Source: Trichobilharzia regenti
Taxonomy: Eukaryota > Platyhelminthes > Trematoda > Strigeidida > Schistosomatidae
DNA: 64,000 nucleotides
Assembly: GCA_944472135.2 (NCBI GenBank)
Contig: OX235262.1
Location: 43,823,804-43,887,803 of the forward strand
Direction of reading: 5' to 3'
How positions within the stretch are numbered: position 1 is the stretch's first letter; each line of letters begins with the position of its first letter. Below, in pieces: positions 47,697 through 59,440 of this stretch. The position numbers and the translations under genes are program-made. The notes beneath the pieces are model-generated. The model ran no database searches, was not told the origin of the DNA, and saw nothing but the letters and a program-made list of their open reading frames with translations.

Positions 47697-49590
47697 TCAT
47701 TCATTGTATGTTGTTGGATTACCAAAAAGGAGAAATATAACAGAGGAGAGTTTCTCTTGCCTCCACTTCTCTATGTGTTGTATTAGTAACTATCTTGACG
47801 GCTTGACGACTGACTGTGCATTATGACGAGAAATATTCTTCTCTATATTATGCATATATATTTTTTGTGTAATGAATTATATCAGAAAAGAACTAGAGGG
47901 ATAATTGAAAATTGCCTTCCCTTGTAATCCTACACAGGTGTGTAATGCCTATTATTATAAAAAGCTGTAAGAGAAAAGTGAATGACGGAAACTTCAAAAG
48001 AATTATGCATTTTAATAGTTTAATCCTTTATACATACATACATACATACACACACCTACCATGACAACCTCATGATCAATATCCGAAGCATTTTTGTTTG
48101 TTTGTGAGTGCGTGCGTGCGTGCGTCTATCTATGGTGTGTATTTTATTGTTAAATAGTTCTTATAAGCCTCTTTCCTTCTTTCTTCTCTTGTCTCTGCTG
48201 TGTTAATTTCTCTCTGCCCGTTTGTTTACTTCCTTCATCTTGATGATGATGAAAGACGACTGACTGAGCAGTTATCATATATGTACCTCTCGTCCTTTTT
48301 TTTTACTAATATTTTTTCAAATTGTTTTGTTTATCTGGTCCGGTGGTTTCTCCTCTCTTTTATCTTCGTTTAAACTGTTAATATAAGATGTATACCACAA
48401 AAGAAGCTTTTTTTCTTGTGTTCTTTCTCCGTGTACTTCCTTTTTTTGTCAAAGCGGAAAAAATGAAATTCTCTCACTTGAAATCGTCGACTAAAAACGT
48501 CGAGTTGTAGTATTCTTCATTCTTGTTGTTGTTGCTGCTGCTGTTGTCGTCTTAGTCTCTGCTTCAAGATGACACCTCTGTTCTGTGCTGGGTGACACCA
48601 ACTGACCACACGGTTATGCGTTTGTCTGTCTTACTGTTTATCACTCCAGTTAATTATTATTATTATCATTACTACTATTATTATTATTTTCTCAGTTTAA
48701 CTCATTCTAAATATATACATATGCATACTTGTATGTTTACTTTAGAGAGTTTGTACGTGTGTGTGTGTTTGTTTGTTTTACTCGTCTTGTATAGTTGATT
48801 GTGTAGTTTGCGTCTAAGTGTCTTTTTTGTAACATGTTCATTACGCGTAAACTACACCGCCTATTGTAACTCTTTTTTGCCTGTTTCACAATTATTGCTT
48901 ATTAAAATATATTATTATATAGATATACAGCTGATTGATGCAAATTGTTAGACGTATTTGTGCTTCGCACTCTTCACTTCCTCTTCAACTGTCTTTTTTC
49001 CTTTTAATCATATATATGCATTCTTGTATTTATTGTGTACAGTGACCTTTGAATATTTATCGATATATAATTGTCAGAAAATATAGAACTAACTATTATT
49101 ATATAGTTATTATTATTATTATTATTACTGTCGTTACGATTACTTCTAACATTACCATTACAATTTGAGGCATTGACTACAAATTTTCGATAAATTGACT
49201 TCTCTCTCCCTTCCACCTCTCTCTTTCTCTCTCTCTCTCTGTTATCTTCTTTCGTGGTTTTTACACTTTCCCCTTCATCGGTGGTATACAGTTTATTTTT
49301 CATGTTACACTATATATAAATACATATGTATCGATGTGTCACTCAATCTTTTCTTATCTCTCGTATTATACTCACTCTTATGCACATTTTGTTTATACAC
49401 AATATTATTTAACATTAAGAAAGAAAATAATAATAATAAAATTAATTGTCGATCAACAATTATTTGTGCTTTTACCTTTTTCTCAGTGTGTGGATGTGCA
49501 TAAATGTACTTACTCTAATGCATCCTGAATTTGAAATCCGCTTGTACCTGATTCACTAGGTTGCAATGTATAACTTTGCATAGAAGTGCC
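47697..49590 (+). other. Probable long 3' UTR / downstream region of the kinase gene
   Basis: About 1.9 kb without recognised transposon sequence, in contrast to its surroundings. It contains T-rich tracts, (CATA)n near 48030, (TGCG)n near 48110 and TTA/ATT runs near 48655 and 49105. Candidate poly(A) signals are ATTAAA at 48901 and AATAAA at 49435; no AATAAA was noticed closer to the stop. The UTR assignment is inference from position and repeat depletion. Confidence 0.35.
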
Positions 49591-51800
49591 CTAGAGTAAA
49601 AACCATTGAATCTCTACCGCCTCATCCGAACTGATAGATGCTAGAAGACTTATTCTGGCAAGCTCCGAATTCAATGAGGAGTGAAAGCTGCACAAAAGAA
49701 AACTTACGAATAGTCTCCGCAAGGACCATGAACAGTGGTGGGTGACAAAGGCGAAAGAGATGGAGAAAGCGTCAGCGATAGGCAACTCTTTAGACTCATC
49801 AGGGAAACAGGTGGGGAAAGGCAAATGATAAGTGAAACAATCTCTGAGAAAAACAGCACCATAATTAGCTCCCAGGATAAACGACTAGGACGTTGGAAAA
49901 AACACTCTGAGGGGCAATTTAGCTGGCCTACAGCCACGCTCAACTTACCAAACATCCAACACCTCCCTAAATGGGATATAAACACAGGTCCTCCGTCACT
50001 AACTGAGGTTACTAAAGCTGTCACTAATCTGAAACTAGGCAAAGCAGCGGGACCTGATGGAATGACGCCAGAGGTATTTAAGTACGGTGGAGACAGCTTA
50101 CTGTCTGCATTAACTGAGGTACTAGGCAGCGTCTGGGAATCAGAAGAAGTCCCATCGGGTTGGTGTAAGTCACTGATTATCCCCATATACAAGAAGGGAG
50201 ACAAGTCTTCCTGTGATAATCACAGAGGGGGGATTAGCTTGACTAATATAGTATCTAAAGTCCTAGGCCCAATAACATTGCGTAGACTAAGTGGTGCTTG
50301 GGGAGACACAAACACGAGAGAGCCAGACAGGCTTTGGACCAGGAAGAGGGTGTATTGATCATATCTTCACCCTCCGACAGATTCTAGAACATAGGAATTC
50401 CTACCGGTGTCGAATAATCGTTATGTTTCTTGACCTAAAGGCGGAATTCGATTCTATCGACCGAGAGGTTCTCTGGAGATGCTTGGCTATAAAGGGAATT
50501 CCAGGAAAATACATTGCACTGATCAAGCCATTCACTCTACTTGAACTCATGCAGCCAGGTGAAGGCTTGTGGTGAGTTTTCATCTGAAGTGGTGACGACT
50601 AGTGGTGTCCGTCAATGATGCCCATTATCCCCATTTCTATTCAACTTCATCATAGATGTACTAATCGACTTAACCCTAACTTACTCAGGGATTGACTTGT
50701 TACCAAGGCATAATCTCGTTGACTTAGAATGTGCAGATCATATAGTCCTTCTAGGTGAAGATGCTGACAAAATGCAGAGTCTTCTGAACACGTTGAGCTG
50801 TAATCTGCGAATGTTTGGCATCCGATTCGCTCCCGCTAAATGTAAGATGATGCTACAGGACTGGACCTCACTGACTCCTAGTTTAGAAATAGGGAGTGAA
50901 GTAGTAGAGCACATCGACCGCTTCACTTATTAGGGAAGTACCATCAGTCAGTGCCAGCGGGTTGATCTCTGACGAAATCTCATCACGGATACAGGGAGCT
51001 CGTTTCGCATATTCCAGTTTACGCCGTCTCTGGCGTAGACGAGATATCGACCAAAGGGCGGGTGTACTGCTCATCAGTCCGCTCCGTCCTCCTTTATATA
51101 TTATTATTATTATGGCCAGCTGTGAGACCTGGCCACTGAGAGTGGAAGACATGAAAAGATTAGCTGTCTTTGATCATAGGTGCCTGCGCTCTATCTCCCG
51201 TGTGAAGTAGTATAATAAGGTGAGCAATATTGAGGTTAGGCATTGGTCGAGTGCTAGGTAGGTGGGAGGGGAAATCAATCGACGAGGCTGTGAAATTACA
51301 TCGAGTGAGATGGTTAGGTCATGTGTTACCCATGCATCCCTAGTCATCGCCTTCCTCGACGGGCAATGTTAGCCGACATAGGGTCAAGCTGGAAAAGAGT
51401 TGGCTGGCGGTGTTCACACCAAAACATGGCTTCATCAGTCAACGAAATCCACAACGGTTAGTTTAAGTCAGTCAGCCACGTAAGGAGGTGTAAACTGGTT
51501 ACTTGTTTGGGGTCCTCGGGACGGTAAAAAGCAATGAGGGCTGGAAACAATTGGTGATATGGCCCAAAGTGATCGTTCTCAATGGCTAACGCAGATGCAA
51601 CGACTCCCTGTGACTTATGATTTCCAATGAAACTATATCGTTCTTCGTTATTACTCTTCCTTTGTCTCACACCTGTGTTTAGTGCCTCTATTATGCTTTT
51701 CTTGTACTTTCTTCCCTTGCTTTGTGTGCTACAAGGAGGGAGTGTGGCGACTTGAACTGGAACACATATGTGCCAAGTTCTATTTCGAAAACAGACTGAC
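49590..51800 (+). mobile_element. RTE-B LINE, longest copy, 5' truncated
   Basis: The frame 49735-50358 holds 207 codons of the linker and RT start ([60 protein letters not shown]). After a frame change it gives [40 protein letters not shown] (50291-50490), then catalytic [17 protein letters not shown], and, after TAG at 50932, the C-terminal region to the 3' end. No endonuclease part is present. The catalytic box is ECADH in both long RTE-B copies. Confidence 0.88.
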
Positions 51801-51804
51801 CCTA

Positions 51805-52385
51805 GCGTTCATCTGTCACACTCCCTATAACGCAAAAAGATAAAGAAAAGACACATTCCGAAGAACTGTAATGAGACGGTTCAGTGGATCTGGGGGATTA
51901 CAAAAGTTGAGTGCATCTGCTCTATTGATAACAGTCTTGAATAATATCACCAACTTTCTCAAGCTGTTGGTTCACAGCATCTCGGGGACCGCTGCAAGGC
52001 GTTCTACACCCCTCCTCCCTCCTAGGTGGATGACTCAAATTAACAGTTAATGACTTCATGGATTGACTGTGTGTTTAGATTTGACTAGTTCTAACTTGAT
52101 TGTGTGTCAGCCAGCATCGCTTGTGAGGATAGGCGATGACTCTGGCCATCTCAGCCCAATGTAGCTTCACAACTTCACTTTTAACCTCCCCTCCCTGTTA
52201 CTCAACACTCTGTGCTTAGCTTCAATATTTCTCCGCATATTTTATACCACTTAATACGAGAGATAGGACTCAAACATCTCCAGCCAGGAAAAACTAGTCT
52301 TTTCATATTTTCCACTCTCAATTACCTTATCTTCACAGTCAGGACAGTGTGGAATGGCTGCGCAGTACACATGTGCTTTCTTCAA
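51805..52385 (-). mobile_element. RTE-B LINE 3' fragment, tail-to-tail with the previous copy
   Basis: The inverse of CATCTGTCACACTCCCTATA at 51811 starts a minus-strand RTE-B 3' end; eroded C-terminal words continue to about 52380. With 49590-51800 it forms a convergent pair whose 3' ends meet near 51800. 52390-52670 shows nothing else. Confidence 0.65.
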
Positions 52386-52674
52386 TACACAGATAGCATG
52401 TGTTTATCAGAGATGATGTAAGTTAACAAATATTATAACAACGGAAGCCAATGTATATTTTTAAGTGATCAAACGTCTATTTATATACATACAGTTTGAT
52501 ACTCTCTAACTAATCATTGAGCGCGTGATTTTGGCTCACATTAAACGATATGAAATAGCATGTCCAAATATGCATAGTATTATGTTGCTAACGCAGTATT
52601 GAACTGTGGGAATAATTTTCCGACACTACCAAGAAACAGAATGTCCAAGTAGATATATTGTATTCTGTTGCTAA

Positions 52675-52950
52675 TGCAGGAAGAAACGGAGTTGGATTGG
52701 CCAGACTCTGATAAAACCATCAAATGACATCACACAACAGGTTCTTGAGTGGAACCCGAACGGGAAGCGGCGAGTTGGTCGTCCGACGGTGACATTGTGG
52801 AGATCATATGAAGAAGAGATGAAAACATGTGGGCAGACGTGGAGCGAGGTGAAAACGTTGGCAGAGAACCGAACGCAATGGAGACGTGCGGTTAAAGCCC
52901 TGTCTTCCTCTAGGAATTAAAAGAGACAATAATAAATAGTAATAATAATG
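52675..52950 (+). mobile_element. RTE-A LINE 3'-terminal fragment
   Basis: CAGGAAGAAACGGAGTTGGA, CCGAACGGGAAGCGGCGAGT, GGAGATCATATGAAGAAGAG, ending TAGGAATTAAAAGAGACAAT and an AATAATAAT-type tail. Confidence 0.8.
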
Positions 52951-53388
52951 CAATATTGAACTGTGGAAATATGTGAGAATGATATGGCACTAGAACACAT
53001 TGTCTGTATCACACCACCACAATATCACACGAGCCTTTTGTGTTCATGCCGAGATTTCGTCCTCAATCAGCCTATTTGAGCTGATGTAATTTCCAAAATA
53101 AGTCAAATGGTCAACACGCCAAACCCCTTTACTCCTTATCAGTATACTGGGAATCGGTTCAGACCCTCTGCACTTACAACAGTCTGGTCAAATTAGTTGC
53201 AGTATCATAAGCCGTCACGCAATAATTATACCATCCATAGCCGTATACCTGTCCTAAGCATTAGTTTTTTTAATTAAAAAATGTGTATATGTGTTACAAG
53301 TTTCATAGCTTTTTCTGCAGAATATATAATAAGAATATATTCTGACAATACACAGTCTCCAATAGTTGGTTTGTTAGGATTAGATCTG
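52951..53388. other. Intergenic stretch, nothing recognised
   Basis: No gene or element signal. A weak RTE-like word, GAGCTGATGTAATTTCCAAA, at 53080 is too short to assign. Confidence 0.3.
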
Positions 53389-53590
53389 TTTTGACGAGTT
53401 GATCATGGACTGATATCAGTTAGAGAACCATTGGTGAAAACCAGCATGGAGTACTGGACAGCTGTTTCATTCTAGTTTGGGTGCGTACTGCCGATGAGTC
53501 CCAAACTAGGATGAAACAGCTGTCCAGTACTCCAGAGCTGGTTTTCAATGGTTCTCTAACTGATATCAGTCCATGATCAACTCGTCAAAA
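53389..53590. mobile_element. FB foldback element, near-perfect 90-bp arms
   Basis: Left arm 53389-53481 and right arm 53500-53590 are inverted copies, from TTTTGACGAGTTGATCATGG to CCATGATCAACTCGTCAAAA, with an 18-nt loop. They contain the FB core words (GATATCAGTTAGAGAACC, GAGTACTGGACAGCTGTTTC). 53600-54130 after it holds nothing recognised. Confidence 0.85.
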
Positions 53591-54129
53591 TAAATACGTA
53601 GTCTGTTGGTTCGATCGATTGGTGTAATTCTAGTTTAATTTTAACTGAGTTCATGAAAGCAGTGAGAAAATATTGTAAAATAAATGAACAGGTAGCCGAA
53701 AAGAATTGAACAGTTAATTTAGAAAATTAAATGAATTCCTCCTTTGTTTTTGATTTTTTATAATATAGAATTTCAGTTCAATAAATCAATCATTTCTAGG
53801 TGTAAAGTTCATTGTTTGGATGTGTATTTAAGGCTGTATTACGATCACTGAATCTTCACATGAATAAAAAAGTCAACTACAATGAATGCTCTACAATTTT
53901 CTAGTAGATTTTACCTCACTGGAACTGGTTATTTCACGAAAACTCACTCATTATTAATATTGGGAAATGTGTTTCCAGAGGAGTTAGTGAACCGCAATGT
54001 AATTCCAAATACGCTTAGGGTGCACGCAGTTGAAGAGAATCCTCGAAATAAAACGAGCTCGTATTATCCTGCAGATATATTCGTTCTTTCTCTTTTCAGA
54101 CTAGTAAAGGGAATCGGTTGTATGAAGTC

Positions 54130-54890
54130 GTGATTATTCTTTTGGATTCCGAGTGGACTTCAGCAGCACTTTTTCACTTCACTCTGTTCTCTTCAGTCGC
54201 CGTTATCTGGCTCCATGATCAGCCATAAGCTTATTTCCTTCTCCGTGTCACCTTCGAACTCATAAATCCTCACCTAGTGCCCAATCTAGTTCCATTTACT
54301 TCTGCGTATTTATATAGCAATAGGTTGCTGATTGTTTCGTTGTCAGAACTGCTTGTTGTATTTCTCTTCTGGCTATCTGATCTTCAGTACTGAGCCAGCC
54401 AACGCAGCTATTGAAAAAATGTGAAGCGTGTTAGAAATGGTTTTGGTGACTCATGTGCCAAGTCTGTCAAACATGCAGAAGCACTGGCTTGATCATAGTG
54501 TTGAAAATCTGAATCTTGTTTTTTGTGGTAAGTGCGGTAAACTACCACACTGATTCCAGATTAGTGAATGTCTGTCTTTGCGTTCCAAATCCTACCTTTG
54601 ACATCCTCATTCGTGCTGCCGCCTGTAGTCGAAACTGTGCTGCCTAGATAGACGAAAGAGGTGACTTACTTTAGATTTCTCCGGTTTACGGGCATTTACG
54701 TTGGTTAGGTATTTTCATCCCCTCTCTCTGCTCCATGTTTATTTGAAGTCGTGTCTTCAATGCCTTTCTTGTCTGCCAACTTGTTGGTTTGGTTTCCGCC
54801 TGTTGATCTTCGAGTTTGTTTGACATTACACACAAATCATCTGGGAAGTTGAAATCTTCCAGCGTATTTTCGTCAATCCATCACTCTGTT
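54130..54890 (-). mobile_element. RTE-A LINE 3' fragment, old
   Basis: The order of RTE-A end words is kept in eroded form: TTCTTTTGGATTCCGAGTGG, CTGATCTTCAGTACTGAGCC, CTGCCTAGATAGACGAAAGA, GACATTACACACAAATCATC (near the RT box). Confidence 0.7.
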
Positions 54891-55749
54891 TACTCTTCAG
54901 TGATATTTTAGTTATACAAGTAGTGGATTCATAATTATTATTATTATTGCTCCCTTGGGTTCCTAGTGGAACATAGGGCTTCAACTGCACGTCTCCACTT
55001 GCTTCTGTCTTCTGCTGTACTTTTCGCCTGCATCCATGTTAGTCCATACCGTTTCAACTCCTCTTCACACGATCTCCTCCATGTCACCCTTGGACGTCCC
55101 ACACGCCGCTTCCCTTTCGGGTTCCACTCGAGGGCTTGGCGCGCGATGTCACCCAGCGGTCTCCTCAGCGAGTGTCCGATCCATCTCCACTTTCTCCTGC
55201 ATATTTGTTGGGCGATTGGTTCTTGCTTTGTTTGTTCCCATAATTCCTTGTTGGTGATTCTTTCCGGCCATCTGATCTTCAGTATTGAGCGAAGACAGTT
55301 GTTAATAAAGGTCTGCAGCCTTTTGGAAATATTCTTTGTGACCCACCCGCCAAGTTTCTGATCCGTATAGAAGAACTGACTTTACGTTTGTATTGAAAAT
55401 CCGAATTTTGTTGGTGATGCTGAGTGACGAAGATTTCCAGATTGATTTCAGGTTGATGAATGTGTTTCTCGCCTTCCCGATTTTCGCTCGATTTGACATC
55501 CTCGTCCGTTCCCTCCTGTAGTTGAGACAATGCTCCCTAGATAAGTGAATGAAGTAACCTCTTTCAAATCCCTCCCGTTGATGGTGATTGACGTTGGATG
55601 TTGCTGTGTGCTGTTGTTGTTGGTTGGTTATTTTCATAACCTCCGTCTTGTCTATGTTTACCTGGAGTCCTGTCTTCTCTGGCTGCTTCTTCGACCAGTT
55701 TGTCGGTTTTCGCTTGTAAGTCTTCGATTTGTGTGACATCAAACATAAA

Positions 55750-56265
55750 TCATCCACGCGCGAAATCCAGGTCTTCTAGGTTCTTCACGTCGTCGGTCCA
55801 GGATATTCCTGTCTTCTCGTTTCCCACAGTCTGACGCATAATCCAGTCCACCACAATTAGGAATATCATTGGTGATAGTAAGCACCCTTGTCTGACTCCT
55901 GTGTTTACTCCAAACGCCTCGCTGAGTCTTCCGTTGTGGATCACTTGGCAGGTGCCGTTGTCGTACAGCTGTTGAATAAGGTTGATGAATATTTGGGGTA
56001 CGCCATAGTACTCGAGTAATTTCCAAATTACTTCACGGTCAACGCTGTCGAAGGCCTTCTCAAAGTCTATAAAGTTGAGGTAGAGGTTTGATTGCCATTC
56101 CATGCTTTGTTCTGTGATGATGATGCGTAGAGTTGCAATTTGGTCAGTACATGATTTGCCTTTCCTGAATCCAGCTTGTTCTGGTCGGAGTTCTGTCTCC
56201 AGTGCGTCCTTTAATCTCTCCAGGATGATGCGACTCAGGATTTTACTTGGCGTCGATAGGAGCAT
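55750..56265 (-). pseudogene. RTE-A polyprotein, RT palm part
   Basis: 171 codons: [79 protein letters not shown]. It ends in LDFARG where the catalytic FADD is expected. The remaining DDLCLMSHKS continues in another frame (55757-55302), so the break falls within the active site. Confidence 0.85.
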
Positions 56266-57808
56266 GATTCCTCGCCAGTTCTTGCAGAGTGAGTCCTAAG
56301 TCGCCCTTCTTTGGTAGTTTCACGAGGTAACCTTTCCTCCAGTCAGTAGGCACCTTTCCCTCCTTCCAGACCTTTTGCAATAATGGAGTCAGCATGTCTG
56401 CTGTAGTCTCTGGGTCTGCTTTCAGTGCTTCAGGGGGTATTCCATCTGGTCCGGCTGTTTTTCCAGCTTTCAGAAGCTTGATTGCATTCAAGACTTCAGC
56501 TCTCGTTGGAGGATTGGTGTCAACTTGCAGTTGTGTGCGCGCTGTTGTTGGTATTTCTGGACGGGTTGCAGGTGATGGTCGGTTCAAGAGTCCTTTGAAG
56601 TGATCCGCCCATTGTTTAATCTGTTTTTCTTCCTTGGTAATTGGGTTCCCTTGGCTGTCTTTTATAGGTTTCGCTTGTGTTGGTCTCTTCCCGGATAGAG
56701 ATTTGGTTATCTGATATAGTGTCCTCAGGTCCCTTTTGCCTGCTGCCTTCTCAGCTTCAGTGGCCAGGTTGTCGTAGAATCGTCTTTTGTCCTTCCTAGC
56801 ACTCTTCTTCACTTCTTTGTCCAATGCTTTGTAAGTTGAGCTCAGCGTCTCCTTCTCCTGTCCGTCCTTGCATTGAATCATTTTCTCTTTCACCATTCTC
56901 CTCTCTTCTATTAATTTCCAAGTGTCCGTTGAGAGCCATTCCTTGTCTTGTCTCTTCTTTCTTCCTAGAACCGTTGAACACGTTTCGTTGAGAATCGCCT
57001 TCAGAGACTTCCAATGTTCTTCCACGCATGATTCTTCAGTGATGTCGCGTAGTGTTTCCTGCTTTGCTCTGACAGTTGCAGTGAAAGTGTCTTTTGTGGT
57101 TGTGTCCTTCAGTAATTGAGTGTTGAACTTGCATTGTGGCCTATCCCCAGCTATCCTCGAGGCTTTTAGTTTCACCTTGAAAGTCCCTTCTACTAGATAG
57201 TGGTCTGAACCCACATCTGCTCCTCTCCTTGACCTTGTGTCCAGTAGGCTCCGTCTCCACTTTCTTGAAATTGAGATGAAGTCTATTTGGTTCTTGGTGT
57301 TTCCATCTGGTGAAATCCATGTCGTCTTGTGTATATCCTTGTGTTTGAACACACCGCCACCAATCACCAAATCATTGAAGGCGCAGAAGTCTGAGAAGAG
57401 TTCACCATTGTCGTTCATTTCACCGAGGGCCTCACGACCCATGGTGAGTTCTCTTCCTGTGTTGTCTCCTCCCAGCTTCGCATTCATGTCGCCCATCAGG
57501 ATTTTGATATCGCCATTTGGGACGTTGTCCATTATTGCTTGTAGTTGTCTGTAGAACGCCTCCTTCTTCTCTTGTTCTGAGACGTTTGTAGGCGCATAGC
57601 ATTGAATGACTGTAACTTTCCTTCCTTTTGAGTTGAACCTGGCTGTCATTATCCTGGAGGAGATTGGTTCCCACTGCATGAGAGCTTTGGTTGCTGTTGG
57701 TGACATCATGATGGCCACTCCCTCGGTGTGCTCATGGTTGTCCTCTAGGTGGCCGGAAAGATTACTGTCTCTCCAGTAGGTAGTTGGCACCTTCCAGTTC
57801 CGTTCCAT
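56243..57808 (-). pseudogene. RTE-A polyprotein, endonuclease-to-RT part
   Basis: 521 open codons in one frame: endonuclease from the EGVAIMMSPTATKAL region through GDMNAKLGGDN, QIDFISISRKW and SDHYLVEG, a basic linker (KEVKKSARKDKRRFYDNLAT), and the RT beginning (KAGKTAGPDGIPPEALK). The true amino-terminus lies in another frame (57990-57760) and the RT palm in a third (56265-55750). In an intact element the endonuclease nicks target DNA and the RT copies the RNA from the nick. Confidence 0.88.
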
Positions 57809-58209
57809 CTGCTTTCGCAGATTCCCAACACTTCTATTCTGTACCTTCTCATTTCAGCGGCTATCTGGGCAGCCTTTCCAGTTTCGTACATTGTACGAAC
57901 ATTCCAGGTACCCATCCTTACTTTTGCTTTCATCGAAAGAAGGCACATCGGCTGACTGGCTTCCCGAAGGCTTTCACCAGCCTGCGTCATTTCACTTCCC
58001 CGATTCCAGCGAAAAGTAAGGCTATTGCTTATGTTTTTAGAATTTTTAATATATTTATTCGTTGAAGTTTCTGTAGCGATTTGGTTGTTTTACAGGGGTG
58101 GAGTTGCTAGCACCACACCCCAACCCTCCCTCTTTACCCGGGCTTGGGACCGGCGAGAAAACTAGTAAGCTAGTAGCCTAGCAAGCTAGTATCTGGCGAG
58201 GATTCATAA

Positions 58210-58975
58210 AATACTACTAATTGGGGAAATTGAATTTTTCATTCAGTGATCAATGATTTTCTTGTCAACTTGGTGATTTGTTCGGGTTGAATAGTGGCTT
58301 ATGTGATTAATCTAATCTGTCCTGTATTATGCAAGAACAATGAGTCATAGAGAAAAAAAAGAAAGAAGAATAAGAGGAATAATCCACCTGCCAGTAATAA
58401 GCTTTCAATGATAAAGTCACACTGATAACCAAATCCTAGAAGTATATCCTTCAATCAGATTTCAACTAATATTGTGAAGATTAATGAGTTTTAACTAAAG
58501 GCTGCTGGCAAAGTTGAAGTATCATAGCCAAGGTCAAGGTCTTTCAAAAGTTGATCCCCAAGAACTAATCAGATACAAGGAGTGCTATTAAATGTCATTC
58601 TAAATCAAATCATGCCTGTCTTTTAGGACCTGGTGAGGGTAGACACAGTATTCTACTTACTTACCACATACTTTTTTGGCAAATCTATACTGTTAGATAG
58701 GGTTATGAGGTTTAAGGTGTAGGGTTAAGGTTAGATTATGGTTAGAGTTAGGAGTAGGTTGGAGAATAGTTTCAGAAATATCAATGCATATCAAAGTACC
58801 ATGACCTACAGTCACCTAGATGAATGGATATATATCGCATATGGTACGACTACTCTATAAATCATCTGTGTAGTGCCTGAGAGGCATTCTTACAACACAT
58901 AAGCTACAATTATACAGTGGAATATCCTGTTCGTAATATTTTTTAGTGTATTTTCCAACGATTATGCGACTTTAA
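58210..58975. other. Intergenic stretch, nothing recognised
   Basis: AT-rich; a short run of imperfect GGTTA-type words at 58700-58760 (GGGTTATGAGGTTTAAGGTG, GGGTTAAGGTTAGATTATGG) is the only structure. Confidence 0.4.
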
Positions 58976-58977
58976 TA

Positions 58978-59440
58978 GAATTTGAGATTTTCCCGTCGAT
59001 TGGTTGGACTGAAGTGCTCGGTCTCAGGTTGACATGTCGGCTTCTTGTGCAGATGTTTTGATGATGTCCGGGCATTTAGTTAGTATTTAATTGGTGGATG
59101 GTGACTAGCAGTGGAATCCAGTCAGGATGCGCATTTCACCCTATTTCGAACTCGTCATCTGGATGTACCTGCATTTCTGCTAGTCACCATCCACCAGTTA
59201 AATACTAATTAAATGCCTAGACATCGTCGAAGCATCTGCACAAGAAGCTGACATGTCAACCTGAGACCGAGCACTTCGGTCCAACCAATCGGCGGGAAAA
59301 TCTAAAATTCGGTTAAATAATTAATATAACCCGTTGCACATCATCAGTCACTGGGGAATGCAGGTACATCCACATGACGAGTCCCGAACAGCACGAAATG
59401 CGCATCCTGGATTCCACTGCTGGTCACCATCCACTAATTA
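58978..59440. mobile_element. S1 hammerhead SINE pair in inverted orientation
   Basis: A minus copy runs from the tail at 58989 to a ribozyme remnant at 59110-59173. A plus tail (59177-59303, TGCTAGTCACCATCCACCAG ... GGCGGGAAAATC) forms an inverted repeat with 58989-59118. A plus ribozyme remnant follows at 59357-59419. Both ribozymes have A at the conserved C3 (ATGACGA) and are predicted inactive. Confidence 0.75.
59357..59419 (+). ncRNA. Hammerhead ribozyme remnant
   Basis: GCAG/CTGC outer stem, ATCCA.../TGGAT stem I, ATGACGAG (C3 changed to A), GTCC...GCAC (stem II weakened), GAAA, ATC. It lacks the CTAG insertion. Confidence 0.65.

Larger units (their letters stand above)
54925..58209 (-). 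mobile_element. RTE-A LINE, apparently full length, 10-bp TSD
   Basis: GGATTCATAA occurs at 54925-54934 and 58200-58209. The element between them (54935-58199, about 3.27 kb) has the usual RTE length. From 5' (minus) it has a leader of about 200 bp; an AP-like endonuclease (MGTWNVRTMYETGKAAQIAA, CESRW, GDMNAKLG, GSDHYLV); a linker; RT ([67 protein letters not shown]); the C-terminal region; and a 3' end with an (AAT)n tail. The frame is broken near 57750, near 56285 and inside the RT catalytic box near 55755, so the copy is dead although young in appearance. Confidence 0.92.

Noticed and set aside
7..47696. Src-, Abl- or Syk-family assignment for the kinase
   Set aside because: The linker PVTAGMG...ELDP, the Btk-like spacing from Lys277 to hinge and the short tail fit Tec. 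There is no second SH2 as in Syk and no Src tail tyrosine. Final proof would need the upstream exons.
53882..54133. 83-codon open frame between transposon copies
   Set aside because: No signal peptide, domain or family resemblance, no splice or promoter context; compatible with chance in AT-rich DNA.
58680..58760. Telomere-like GGTTA repeats
   Set aside because: The words GGTTA/GGGTTA are few, imperfect and interspersed; not a tandem telomeric array.
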